NCBI RefSeq assembly: GCF_029212375.1
Contig: NZ_JARGNU010000012.1
Coordinates: forward strand, 23,688 to 87,687
DNA from: Zhongshania sp.
GTDB lineage: Bacteria > Pseudomonadota > Gammaproteobacteria > Pseudomonadales > Spongiibacteraceae
Length of the DNA: 64,000 nt
Reading direction: 5' to 3'
Part shown: piece after piece, positions 54,204-62,337 of the stretch
Position numbering within the stretch: position 1 is the stretch's first letter
Layout of the letters: each line of letters begins with the position of its first letter
The notes under the pieces: generated by a model
Told to the model about the DNA's origin: nothing
Seen by the model: the letters and a program-made list of their open reading frames with translations, nothing else
The model's database searches: none
Program-made: the position numbers and the translations under genes

Positions 54204-56541
54204 CTGCGCGCTGGCATCGGTTTGGGTTAGCGCTGACCTTTCCCCTACGCCTATTTTAACAACTGACGGCGGCATAATACTTCTCGACGGGCCTGTTATG
54301 CCTAGCAGCCAAGAGCCACTTTATCTTGAAGTGGTTCTCAATATGGTGCCCACTCGCTATATTCTGCAGGTGATGCCGCTTAATGGTTCCTTTTATGTAC
54401 TGCCGCAGCATCTTGCCGTGATCGGTATAGCGTTGAGCAAGCCATCAGAGGAGCAGTACCTAGCACTAGATTCAATCCCCGATCTTAATTACCGCTACGA
54501 CGTATCACAGCAACAATTGCACCTTACGGTCGCGTCTCATCTGCTCAATATGAGCCGACAGTCTTATCACAACGACCGTAGTCGTACACTTCAAGCACAG
54601 GCTAGTCTTGGTGCTCTACTCAATTACGATATGTACATGACGCTAGATGAGCGCGGTGAATACAGTCTCGCGGCTAGCACCGCCATGCGCGCCTTTGTTG
54701 CCAATAATGTAGTGGAGAATACCAGCTTATTACGGGCCGCCAGTAGTGGCGACAATGAAAGTTATACTCGCCTAGATACACATTGGACTTGGTCCTCTCA
54801 GGACGATCTAGTCACCGTAACAGCGGGAGACTTTGTCAGTGGCGGCCTGTCGTGGACCCGAGCGACGCGACTAGGCGGCGTCCAATTGCGACGTAATTTC
54901 GCTCTTCAGCCAGAATTGGTTACGCAACCGCTGCCTGCATTTTTTGGCGAGGCAGCGTTGCCCTCGCAAGTTGAGCTTTATGTAGAGGGCCTACGTCAAT
55001 ACAGTGGCGAGGTTTTACCCGGCGCCTATCGCATTGACAGTATTCCAACTATTAGTGGTTTGAGCGAAGCACAAATGGTGTTAACCGATGCTCTCGGGCG
55101 AACCACCGTGCAAGATTTTTCTTTCTACAGTTCGCCGCGCTTGCTGCAACAAGGACTAAGTGATTTTTCTTTAGAGGCAGGTAGTGTTCGCCAATTATAC
55201 GGCACCGACTCGTTTAGCTATCGCGAGCATCTCGTCGCTAGCGCGAGCCTACGTCACGGCCTCAGTGATACTGTCACCCTAGAAAGCCACGCAGAAGGTG
55301 ATGAGCAGCTAGCGGCAGGAGGCGTCGGGGCGCTATTTACATTGGGCAGCGTAGGGCTGTTTAGTGGTTCTTTGGCGCAGAGCGCGGGCCACCAAGCTGA
55401 CGGCAGGCAACAAACCTTGGGATATAACTGGAGCCGTCTTGGCGTCACGGTTGATTACAGTTTGCAGCGTAGCGTTGGCAGTTATCGTGATATTGCATCT
55501 AGGGATGGTCGTCCACCGCCGCAGCGCACCGAGCGTCTATTACTAGGCCTTGGTTCCAGTAATAGTGGCCGAGTATCGCTAAACTACAGTCGTCTCGATA
55601 GGCTAGAAGAAGAGCCTTACCGAAGTATTGGCGCTAGCTACAGCAAACGCCTTTTTGCGGGGGTCACACTGTTTGTTAATGCTTCTCGTGAACTCGACAA
55701 TAACAAGAGTTTCAGTCTGTATGCTGGACTGTCGGTGTCGTTGGGTAGCCGCGTGAATGGCGGCGTATCCGTCAACCACAGTCGCGCTGGCGACAGTCAG
55801 CAGGCAGCTTATCTTCGCCGCGGGGTATCTGCTGACGGTGGTGCTGGCTGGGGGCTGCAAATGCAGCGCACAGGGGGAATGGATTACGTGCAAGCCGATG
55901 CATTATACCGCGGTGATTACGCCCAAATTGGCGGCGGGGTTCGCTCGCTGCCCAGTGGTGAATCAGCCTTTGGCGACCTTAGTGGTTCATTTATCTGGAT
56001 GGCCGACGCGCCGCAAAGTGTCTTCCCCGCCCGCGAGGTCAGTGACGGTTTTGCATTGGTCGCCACTAACGGCATTGCCGAGGTGCCGGTTCTATTGGAA
56101 AATCGTCCTATCGGTCGCACCAATAAGCACGGCTATTATTTACTAACAGGCTTGGGCGCCTACCGTGGCAACCAAGTGTCTATCGACCCCTTGCAATTGC
56201 CGAGTAGTATTCAATTCGAAAGGCAGAGTGTGCTCGCGGTACCTGCCGAACGCGCAGGGGTGCGTGTTGATTTCGGTATGCGCCGAGTGCGTGCCGTCTT
56301 GCTCACTCTTCATGATAGTAGTGGTAAAGCAATTCCTCTCGGCAGCCGTGTGTTGCAGGACGGAAACCCCCTTGCAATTGTGGGCCACGATGGTCAAGCC
56401 TATGTAGAGGATTTGCCCACGCACAATCCTGTTATCGTGGAGCGGTTAGGTGCTGGCAATTGTATTGTAGATATAGTGCTACCTGAGCAAATGGATGGCA
56501 TTTCCGCCATCGGTCCATTGATCTGCCGAGAGCAACCATGA
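54154..56541 (+). CDS. Outer-membrane usher (CsuD-like)
   Basis: The protein has 795 residues. Signal peptide, an N-terminal periplasmic domain (about 35-140), a 24-strand barrel with plug (about 160-640; VELYVEGLRQYSGEVLPGAY is typical of usher family members) and C-terminal domains with GYYLLTGLGAYRGNQVSIDP. It secretes and assembles the pilus. The start at 54154 lies inside the chaperone gene; a later start cannot be excluded. Confidence 0.9.
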   Translation: MVSPLGTLCRQLTLLISCALASVWVSADLSPTPILTTDGGIILLDGPVMPSSQEPLYLEVVLNMVPTRYILQVMPLNGSFYVLPQHLAVIGIALSKPSEEQYLALDSIPDLNYRYDVSQQQLHLTVASHLLNMSRQSYHNDRSRTLQAQASLGALLNYDMYMTLDERGEYSLAASTAMRAFVANNVVENTSLLRAASSGDNESYTRLDTHWTWSSQDDLVTVTAGDFVSGGLSWTRATRLGGVQLRRNFALQPELVTQPLPAFFGEAALPSQVELYVEGLRQYSGEVLPGAYRIDSIPTISGLSEAQMVLTDALGRTTVQDFSFYSSPRLLQQGLSDFSLEAGSVRQLYGTDSFSYREHLVASASLRHGLSDTVTLESHAEGDEQLAAGGVGALFTLGSVGLFSGSLAQSAGHQADGRQQTLGYNWSRLGVTVDYSLQRSVGSYRDIASRDGRPPPQRTERLLLGLGSSNSGRVSLNYSRLDRLEEEPYRSIGASYSKRLFAGVTLFVNASRELDNNKSFSLYAGLSVSLGSRVNGGVSVNHSRAGDSQQAAYLRRGVSADGGAGWGLQMQRTGGMDYVQADALYRGDYAQIGGGVRSLPSGESAFGDLSGSFIWMADAPQSVFPAREVSDGFALVATNGIAEVPVLLENRPIGRTNKHGYYLLTGLGAYRGNQVSIDPLQLPSSIQFERQSVLAVPAERAGVRVDFGMRRVRAVLLTLHDSSGKAIPLGSRVLQDGNPLAIVGHDGQAYVEDLPTHNPVIVERLGAGNCIVDIVLPEQMDGISAIGPLICREQP

Positions 56542-57539
56542 CAGCACCCTATATAACGGCGGCCTTGCTCACAATACTTGCAGCTTTGCCGGCCTCAGTT
56601 CAGGCCGCCACAAGCTGCAGTGCGACCATGACCAATGTGGATTTCGGCGCGAGTGATCCCTTTACTGGCTGGAGCGGTGTTAGTGCCAGTATTAATTACC
56701 AATGCAATACAAGCGGCATAACCGCGCTCCAAACCGTAAAGCTTAGGCTCTGTTTTAGTATTGGCAGTGGAACCCAGGGCTCGGGGAGTACAATCCTGCC
56801 AAGGCGAATGACCAGTGCAGGCAGCGAGCTGCAGTTCAATCTATATCAAAATGCCGCGCATTCGGTGGTTTGGCCTGATACTCCAAGTTTGGTTAATCAG
56901 GTTGACCTGCAATATTCGGTGCCGCTATTGGGTGGTTCAGGAAGTGGCAGCATTACTGTTTATGGCAATGTTAATTCTAGCCAAAACACAGTCATCCCGG
57001 GCAATTACAGCAATAATTTCTCGGGTGTCGATGCTCAAATGCAATATCGAGGCAGTGTGGGGACGCTTTTCCCTCCATCCTTTCCTACAAGCTGCACCAG
57101 TGGTGGCTCATTTAGCGGTACTGGCAGCTTCCCTTTTGAGGTCAGCGCGATTGTGGTGGCGAGCTGCAATCCAGTTTTTTCTGTACAAAACATAAGCTTT
57201 GGCACACAGGGGATTCTCAGCGCGAATATAGATACCACAGCCATTATTGCACCGCAGTGCACCAACACCACGCCGTATCAAATTGGATTAGACAACGGTC
57301 AGAATGCTAACGGAAATACCCGCCGTATGCACAACGGAGCTGGTAAGTATGTAAGCTACGAGTTATATCGAGATGCCGCTCGGAGCCAGCGCTGGGGCGA
57401 CACCCTTAACAGCGATACGCTTGCTGGCATCGGCACGGGTAGCGCCCAAGCTAAAAGTATTTACGCTCGTACGGCGCCACAGACCACGCCGTCGCAAGGT
57501 AGTTATAGCGATACAGTAACGGTAACGATTTACTATTAA
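56538..57539 (+). CDS. Two-domain SCPU protein, probable pilus tip adhesin (CsuE-like)
   Basis: The protein has 333 residues with a signal peptide (LLTILAALPASVQA). Two SCPU-like domains: about 22-185 with its own cysteines, and about 200-333 closing with GSYSDTVTVTIYY. The double-domain build matches CsuE, the tip adhesin of archaic pili that binds hydrophobic surfaces. It overlaps the usher stop by 4 bases (ATGA). The prophage attachment site follows 66 bases downstream. Confidence 0.87.
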   Translation: MTAPYITAALLTILAALPASVQAATSCSATMTNVDFGASDPFTGWSGVSASINYQCNTSGITALQTVKLRLCFSIGSGTQGSGSTILPRRMTSAGSELQFNLYQNAAHSVVWPDTPSLVNQVDLQYSVPLLGGSGSGSITVYGNVNSSQNTVIPGNYSNNFSGVDAQMQYRGSVGTLFPPSFPTSCTSGGSFSGTGSFPFEVSAIVVASCNPVFSVQNISFGTQGILSANIDTTAIIAPQCTNTTPYQIGLDNGQNANGNTRRMHNGAGKYVSYELYRDAARSQRWGDTLNSDTLAGIGTGSAQAKSIYARTAPQTTPSQGSYSDTVTVTIYY

Positions 57540-57604
57540 AAATAGGGCGCAATTGCTTGGATTTCGCTTGGTAGTAAGTTGTTGATTTTTAAACAGGAAA
57601 GTAG

Positions 57605-57661
57605 TGGTGCCCAGAGACGGAATCGAACCGCCGACACGAGGATTTTCAATCCTATGCTCTA
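57605..57661 (-). other. Displaced 3' fragment of tRNA-Phe (prophage attachment site)
   Basis: Read on the minus strand, this begins in the D arm (TAGAGCA), continues through the anticodon stem-loop AGGATTGAAAATCCT (anticodon GAA), the T arm GGTTCGATTCC and ends GCACCA. The 5' third of the tRNA is missing: upstream sequence is unrelated. This is what remains when a phage integrates into tRNA-Phe and brings its own 3' end. The intact gene should lie beyond the right end of the window. Confidence 0.85.
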
Positions 57662-57694
57662 AAAACACACTTAAAAAAGTGATTCTTGCAATAT

Positions 57695-58606
57695 TTATGA
57701 ATACGCCAAATGACAATTTTTGTCGATACGCTGCGCAGCAGTCATAAGTTGATCCCCTGCTAGATGAGCATACCTGAGCACCATATCTAAGGTTTTCCAC
57801 CCGCCGAGTTCCTGCAATTCATACAATGTTGTACCGTTTTGAACGTGCCAACTTGCCCACGTATGCCGCCAGTCATGCCAGCGAAAATCTTCAATTTTTG
57901 CCCTGTCTTTTGCTTTAGTCCATGCAGCAGTTGAGCAACGACCAACTGGTAAGCCCTTGTATACAAAAACAAATTTTTTATTTTGCCGGCGTTGATCGAA
58001 TAAAACCGCGAGCGCAGAATCATTAAGCGGAACAGCGAAAGAGCGCCGCGACTTACTATCGGCCGCATTAACCCAAGCAAGACGCCGCTTTAAATCAACT
58101 TGATCCCACGATAAATAAGATACATTGGATTGACGTAAACCAGTCGCTAAACTGAATTTAGCCATTGCCGAAAGGTGCAACGGCAATTCAGAAATTAGCC
58201 GCCTTGCCTCATTTGGTTTAAGCCACCTAACGCGATGCTCAGGCTCAGGAAAGAACTTTATAGAGGGCACCCAGTGCACCCAGCGCCAATCATCTCGAGA
58301 AGCCCGCAAAATAGCCCTAATCAATGACAAATAGCGATTGGCAGTAGAAGAGCTGCTTTCTTGCTTCTTTAGATGCGAAACTCGAAGAATGATATCTTCA
58401 TTAATATCTGATAAAAATAAGCCCGAAAAATGACCTTGTAACCATTCTAATTTCTGCAAATCATGAAGATGATCAGCTTTATGTGATGTAGTCATTACCC
58501 AACGATCAGCAGCATCATTCCAAGTTTTACCCGCAGAACGTCTAAAACCATGCTCAGAAAGCAACATTTCTATATCAAAAGCATTAGAAATCGAAAGACC
58601 TGACAT
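57695..58606 (-). CDS. Phage tyrosine integrase
   Basis: The protein has 303 residues. The N-terminal SAM-like core-binding domain covers about 25-120. In the catalytic domain R158 (ATGLRQSN), K185, H244 and R247 (WHDWRHT), W270 in the H/W position and the nucleophile Y279 (LRYAHL) are all present. It recombines the phage with the tRNA-Phe site that lies 34 bases past its stop codon, the common layout of tRNA-targeting elements. Confidence 0.93.
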   Translation of the reverse strand: MSGLSISNAFDIEMLLSEHGFRRSAGKTWNDAADRWVMTTSHKADHLHDLQKLEWLQGHFSGLFLSDINEDIILRVSHLKKQESSSSTANRYLSLIRAILRASRDDWRWVHWVPSIKFFPEPEHRVRWLKPNEARRLISELPLHLSAMAKFSLATGLRQSNVSYLSWDQVDLKRRLAWVNAADSKSRRSFAVPLNDSALAVLFDQRRQNKKFVFVYKGLPVGRCSTAAWTKAKDRAKIEDFRWHDWRHTWASWHVQNGTTLYELQELGGWKTLDMVLRYAHLAGDQLMTAAQRIDKNCHLAYS

Positions 58607-59040
58607 TTACAAAATCCCTATAAAAACAGGATTATATATCGAGGAATGCTCCGCAGGCTCTCCGAGGGGCCTCCGGCGGCACTCGCCGTGTGGCAGGGGC
58701 GCATGGGGAAAAGCCCCATGCACCCCACCACACAAGTGTTATTAGTGAGTGTCGATCAATGGGCCGAGTCCTCAAAAAAAATGATAAGGCTATTTTTTTT
58801 TGCGGGCCGCACCAACCCATTGACGATATTAGAAAGGCGGTAATCGATTGCTATTGCAACATCAAAAATATAAAAATGATTTTAAAATATAAAAAACTTT
58901 TTAAGAATCCTAAATCATCATATAAATCAAATATTTAAAACAACAGCAGCCGGCACAACAATTTTATTCAATAAAAGATTGCTTTATAGCAACCGCACCC
59001 GCAAGGACTACAGAAAATAATTTGGGCTTATTAGGAATAA
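58607..59040. other. Prophage intergenic region with strong hairpins (candidate origin/packaging region)
   Basis: 434 bases without a supported gene. It has a GC-rich block with CCGAGG/CCTCCGG (near 58662-58677), the long hairpin at 58688-58733 and a further inverted repeat TCAATGGG (58756-58763) / CCCATTGA (58816-58823). An AT-rich tail follows. Filamentous phages keep their ssDNA origins and packaging hairpin in such a gap, so this is the best candidate. Short frames on both strands across the hairpins lack ribosome sites. Confidence 0.6.
58688..58733. repeat. Long hairpin in the prophage intergenic region
   Basis: GTGTGG / CCACAC (58688-58693, 58728-58733), GGGG / CCCC (58696-58699, 58723-58726) and GCATGGGG / CCCCATGC (58701-58708, 58714-58721) stack into an 18-bp stem with small bulges and a 5-base loop. 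It has no T run, so it is not a simple terminator. A packaging signal or a single-strand replication origin is the likely role. Confidence 0.7.
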
Positions 59041-59349
59041 TCAACCAGCCCTATCGGCCAGATAATCATCAACAGCACTAATCAGAGAACTACGATGAAA
59101 AATCACATTATCAAAACCTAAGGAAATACCAAATCTATAAGCGGCCTCGATACTGCTAAATAACCGCTGACCACCTCGCTGTTTTCTAACGCCAAGGTTA
59201 AGCCCATTACCGCGAAAATCCAACATAACAAAACCGATTACCGTTTTATCGTCATCATCAAAAAATATACGAGCATGACAAGAAGTAATCGCACCGGCAG
59301 AAACGAGATTTTCAATTTCTTTTTTTCCTAACTCAACTCTATCTAGCAT
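59041..59349 (-). CDS. Unknown prophage protein, 102 aa
   Basis: The protein has 102 residues from ATG 59349 with GGGAG 8 bases upstream. The start LGKKEIENLVSAGAITSCHARIFFDDD and the tail with SSIEAAYRFGISLGFDNV suggest a small alpha/beta fold. It faintly recalls the small ParC-like accessory proteins found on plasmids and phages, but I would not name it so. A promoter with an inverted repeat lies just upstream, which suggests separate control from the structural genes. Confidence 0.7.
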   Translation of the reverse strand: MLDRVELGKKEIENLVSAGAITSCHARIFFDDDDKTVIGFVMLDFRGNGLNLGVRKQRGGQRLFSSIEAAYRFGISLGFDNVIFHRSSLISAVDDYLADRAG

Positions 59350-59368
59350 TTTAGTATCTCCCTTTTGA

Positions 59369-59411
59369 TGATGTATTCATTATACATCAAAACTAGGAAA
59401 TTGATACATCA
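59369..59411 (-). promoter_or_regulatory. Operator palindrome and promoter of the 102-aa gene
   Basis: TGATGTAT (59369-59376) and ATACATCA (59382-59389) are perfect 8-bp arms with a 5-base spacer. The same half ATACATCA recurs at 59404-59411. On the minus strand the palindrome contains TATAAT, a consensus -10 box. A repressor bound here would block that promoter. Confidence 0.6.
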
Positions 59412-59446
59412 TTTTAACACTTTTGATAAATTATTTTTATTTATTT

Positions 59447-59505
59447 ACTATGGCGCAGTTTTAGCGATAGCTCCTTCGTCGCAAGCGCTAAAGCTGCGCC
59501 ATAGT
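59447..59505. repeat. 20-bp inverted repeat at the end of the Zot gene
   Basis: Left arm 59447-59466 and right arm 59486-59505 match at 19 of 20 positions (core ACTATGGCGCAG / CTGCGCCATAGT), with a 19-base loop. The right arm includes the last codons and stop of Zot. There is no clear T run, so it may be a terminator of low efficiency, an RNA stabiliser or a phage DNA signal. Confidence 0.7.
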
Positions 59506-60585
59506 GTCATTATCTACTTTACCGAATTTATCAATAGGCCACGATCTCGCAATATGAGTAACGCCCTGTTTAGTAATATACAACCCCGAATCCCTATATG
59601 TGACTTGCCAACCCATATCCCGCAAACCTTGCACATTAAAAACTTCTTGTCGATGATAGCTATTATCTAATACGTCGATTTGCGCAAAAAATTTACTTTT
59701 ATCTTGTGAAACAACGAGAGCCGATAAGCGCAATCTATTAGATTTTGCAAATTTATCAAAAATGTCTATCGGTGGAGGCTCAGCAGGTTCTGATGGAACC
59801 GAAACAGTTTCGATTTTTTCACGCTGAGGCTGAACAAGCTTGGGCGAAGTTTTAGGAATTTCAGCGACAACTGAAGAATTGGGCGTGAAAAAATCATACA
59901 GAAAAGAAACAGCAAAATATAAAACAACGATGACCGCAGGAACTGCAAACCTAATAGATTTATTATTAAGCACGTTCGCGCGCTTGTCTTTGTAAACGTC
60001 TTTGTTGTCAGTACCTTCAGTATGAGACTGATACAAACCAAAATATTTTTTATCGTATGACCTGTTACCCCCTGTCACCTTTTTAAATTTCTCGGGACTT
60101 GTGGCTTCGTAACATTCCCACCGATAACGTTTATCTAGTCCAACAGCCGAAAGCTTATTGAACGTAATTACTCGCTGAATTCTACGGCGCCACATTGGAT
60201 GACAATCGCGACGATCCTGACCCATAAGCACAATATCCAGACCATCATGCCGGTGTTCTGAAATATAACGATTCCACTCTGTTGAGAGTTGTTGACGACC
60301 AGTAGGAAAAAGATTCTGAATTTCATCTATGATAATCAGAGCATCTTTGCCCGAATACTCCAAAAATAATTTTTTTTGTTGCTCAATATCATGATCGAAC
60401 ACGCAAATTAGCTTATCTTTCAAATCCAATTCTGGAATATGCAAAAGCTCAGAAAATTTTGCATGGTTAATACCTTCGATATTTGTAACAACCCTACGAG
60501 CGCGATCAAGCGCCGGCAATATGTGCATTGCGCATGCTTCATACGATTTACCCGAGCCTGGCAAGCCCTCATGGAATACGATCAT
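59488..60585 (-). CDS. Zot-family assembly ATPase (gene I protein-like)
   Basis: The protein has 365 residues. The cytoplasmic P-loop domain has Walker A GLPGSGKS at 7-14 and Walker B ALIIIDE at 82-88, one membrane helix at about 213-231, and a periplasmic C-terminal part with a Pro-rich stretch (about 250-275). It drives phage assembly and extrusion through the inner membrane. The Zot name comes from the CTX phage homologue and does not imply a toxin. It begins directly at the stop of the preceding minor-coat gene. Confidence 0.92.
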   Translation of the reverse strand: MIVFHEGLPGSGKSYEACAMHILPALDRARRVVTNIEGINHAKFSELLHIPELDLKDKLICVFDHDIEQQKKLFLEYSGKDALIIIDEIQNLFPTGRQQLSTEWNRYISEHRHDGLDIVLMGQDRRDCHPMWRRRIQRVITFNKLSAVGLDKRYRWECYEATSPEKFKKVTGGNRSYDKKYFGLYQSHTEGTDNKDVYKDKRANVLNNKSIRFAVPAVIVVLYFAVSFLYDFFTPNSSVVAEIPKTSPKLVQPQREKIETVSVPSEPAEPPPIDIFDKFAKSNRLRLSALVVSQDKSKFFAQIDVLDNSYHRQEVFNVQGLRDMGWQVTYRDSGLYITKQGVTHIARSWPIDKFGKVDNDTMAQL

Positions 60586-60876
60586 TTACCAAATACCCAA
60601 AGTTAATACGCGACGAAGAAAACGAAAGGTAACCGCCCCACCGATAATAGCTAGCGCAGGTGGAAAGGACGACATAATTAAAAAATATGAAATGTCAGCC
60701 GGAATATAGTCAACAATTGAATAGTTAACAGTAAAAGCTGGCGGAGGCACTTTCTCGATAATTGATGCAATAGCACCCAAAAAACCATCTAATATATATT
60801 TTGGTAAATCAAGAAAAAACTGAATAAGTTCTAAAAATAAATTTACAATCCAGTCGCCAATTTCTCCAAACGACAT
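60586..60876 (-). CDS. DUF2523-type minor coat protein (pVI-like)
   Basis: The protein has 96 residues from ATG 60876, with GAGGG 8 bases upstream; a longer frame to 60924 overlaps the previous gene. Three hydrophobic segments (around WIVNLFLELIQFFLDL, YILDGFLGAIASII and ISYFLIMSSFPPALAIIGGAV). It occupies the pVI slot between the adsorption protein and Zot, as in most inoviruses, and should sit at the end of the virion. Confidence 0.83.
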   Translation of the reverse strand: MSFGEIGDWIVNLFLELIQFFLDLPKYILDGFLGAIASIIEKVPPPAFTVNYSIVDYIPADISYFLIMSSFPPALAIIGGAVTFRFLRRVLTLGIW

Positions 60877-60886
60877 TATGCAGCCC

Positions 60887-61978
60887 TCATGTGAACGCGA
60901 TCCTACCAGCCATAAATAATGCACACGCCATCAAAACACCGCTGATTAGCCCCCACGGCATCATAGCGGAGCACCATTGATCAAAAGTGATATTGAATAT
61001 CCACGTACTAAGCGCATAAGACGGACAGGAACCAGTTATGCTGACATTAAAAAAATTTTTCCAGCTTGAGCCTACCGCGGATTCGGAAACACGAAACTGG
61101 AAATTAGTTAAAATATTAGAGTATGTTAAGTCTTGACCATTGCCAGTTTGCCCAGCTTCATAAAAATCATTTTCCCCTAATTCACCCGAAGTACTTGGAT
61201 CAGATGATCCACCACCGGTGTTTCCCGTTTGAGGAGCTGCAGGGCCAGCACCACCAGTGCCAGAATCACCGCTATTTGCAGGTGCCTCTGTACCGGCGCC
61301 GCCAGTGTTTACCGGCTTATTAGGGTCTTGAGTGTATGTGATCCCCTCGCCACCCCCACCAGATGCAACGCAAACATTATAAGTTTTTCCGTTAAGCGCA
61401 ATTTTGCCGTATTGCGGCCGGTTATCTGGACAACCCTCAGCCGGCGAACCGTCTCCATTGACGGAATTATCAGGGTGGTTTGAATCAAGACAAACCCCAG
61501 CATTGTTATCAACCTCGCAATGCTCAGGCGAAGTTTCATCAGGATAATCATTTGGGGGAATAATATTGTCGTTTTCATCAAGATCGGCAACAGTGCCGGT
61601 ATATGTACACCGAGTTGAAGGTGTACTCGAATCAAAATCAACAACGAGAGAACATTCTGCTAAACAATCGTCAGCATCTTTAATTAACGGGGCTTGATCT
61701 ACTGATGTCCACACAGAAACACCAGATTTTGCTGCGCAATCATCAGCAGGAGGAGGAACGTATAAACAACTTGTGAATATCCAACTATACTGTGACGGCT
61801 GACCACCAACATCTTGCGCACATCTTGTACCTGTCCAAATCTTGGCCAAAGTTACCGTATAACAAGCTTGTTCTGGATTTTCAGCGCAAACACCTGTCGA
61901 ATTGTCATGTACCCATTTATAACCGGCAAAAGCGGACGAAGCAAAAAAAAATAAGAAAATGGAGATAATACTACGCAC
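60887..61978 (-). CDS. Adsorption/minor coat protein (pIII-like)
   Basis: The protein has 363 residues from GTG 61978, which overlaps the end of the small coat gene; an ATG at 62014 is an alternative. Signal peptide (SIISIFLFFFASSAFAG), a cysteine-rich N-terminal region (ten or more Cys), a Gly/Thr/Ser-rich linker (roughly 225-270) and a C-terminal hydrophobic anchor (MLPWGLISGVLMACALFMAG-like). This is the architecture of pIII, which binds the host pilus and receptor. The receptor is not predictable. Confidence 0.85.
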   Translation of the reverse strand: MRSIISIFLFFFASSAFAGYKWVHDNSTGVCAENPEQACYTVTLAKIWTGTRCAQDVGGQPSQYSWIFTSCLYVPPPADDCAAKSGVSVWTSVDQAPLIKDADDCLAECSLVVDFDSSTPSTRCTYTGTVADLDENDNIIPPNDYPDETSPEHCEVDNNAGVCLDSNHPDNSVNGDGSPAEGCPDNRPQYGKIALNGKTYNVCVASGGGGEGITYTQDPNKPVNTGGAGTEAPANSGDSGTGGAGPAAPQTGNTGGGSSDPSTSGELGENDFYEAGQTGNGQDLTYSNILTNFQFRVSESAVGSSWKNFFNVSITGSCPSYALSTWIFNITFDQWCSAMMPWGLISGVLMACALFMAGRIAFT

Positions 61979-62048
61979 CTTTAAACCCCACGATAATACC
62001 AACAGCAGTACCAATGCCGAGCAAAAAAGAGAAGGACATTAAAATCAT
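61971..62048 (-). CDS. Very small membrane protein, probable pVII/pIX-type coat
   Basis: The protein has 25 residues from ATG 62048, or 22 from ATG 62039. The sequence MSFSFLLGIGTAVGIIVG is one hydrophobic helix followed by FKGA. The position between the major coat terminator and the pIII-like gene is where inoviruses keep tiny minor coat genes. The next gene's GTG lies inside its last codons. The gene was missed by length-based gene finding. Confidence 0.65.
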   Translation of the reverse strand: MILMSFSFLLGIGTAVGIIVGFKGA

Positions 62049-62069
62049 TTAATCACCGCAAAGTTTTTT

Positions 62070-62099
62070 AAATAAATAAAAAACGGGGCCGAAGCCCCG
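62070..62099 (-). terminator. Terminator after the major coat gene
   Basis: CGGGGC (62084-62089) and GCCCCG (62094-62099) form a perfect stem. On the minus strand the loop is TTCG and a T-rich run follows (62083 downward). It lies 11 bases after the coat stop, so it can give high coat mRNA and less read-through to the minor genes, as in other filamentous phages. Confidence 0.9.
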
Positions 62100-62110
62100 A
62101 CAAAAAGTGA

Positions 62111-62248
62111 TTAGCCGCCGAACCAGCCAATAACTTTGTTGTATCCCCATTTAGCAACACCGGGGAGGATCTTAATTGCTGCGATCGCAGTAACCGCCGC
62201 GACGATGGTGGTGGCATCAATAGCCGATGTAACTGCTGTAAAATCCAT
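62111..62248 (-). CDS. Major coat protein of the filamentous phage
   Basis: The protein has 45 residues from ATG 62248 with a strong AAGGAG ribosome site 7 bases upstream. An acidic-to-neutral N-terminus (MDFTAVTSAIDA) is followed by a hydrophobic span (TTIVAAVTAIAAIKILPGV) and a basic/aromatic end (AKWGYNKVIGWFGG). This is the pVIII pattern. No long signal peptide is present, as in Pf1/Pf3-type coats. The terminator at 62070 follows. Confidence 0.85.
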   Translation of the reverse strand: MDFTAVTSAIDATTIVAAVTAIAAIKILPGVAKWGYNKVIGWFGG

Positions 62249-62294
62249 AAAGGACTCCTTATTTAAAGTTGTCGGAGATAGCCCCCGAAGTGTG

Positions 62295-62311
62295 ACCAGT
62301 AACGCACTGGT
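62295..62311. other. Small hairpin between membrane protein gene and coat gene
   Basis: ACCAGT (62295-62300) and ACTGGT (62306-62311) with a 5-base loop. It sits in the 90-base gap upstream of the coat gene, which should contain the coat promoter. It could be an RNA-processing or stabilising site. Confidence 0.4.
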
Positions 62312-62337
62312 GAGCGATTTACCCCTAGAGGTGAATT

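Noticed and set aside
57605-57661. Complete tRNA-Phe gene
   Set aside because: The acceptor 5' strand and most of the D arm are missing; upstream bases do not fold with the 3' end.
58646-58843. 65-codon frame in the prophage intergenic region
   Set aside because: It runs across the hairpins, has no ribosome site and its opposite strand is equally open.
59488-60585. Zonula occludens toxin as a virulence factor
   Set aside because: Zot-family proteins are phage assembly ATPases. The P-loop, single membrane helix and position fit that role, and nothing here shows a toxin peptide.
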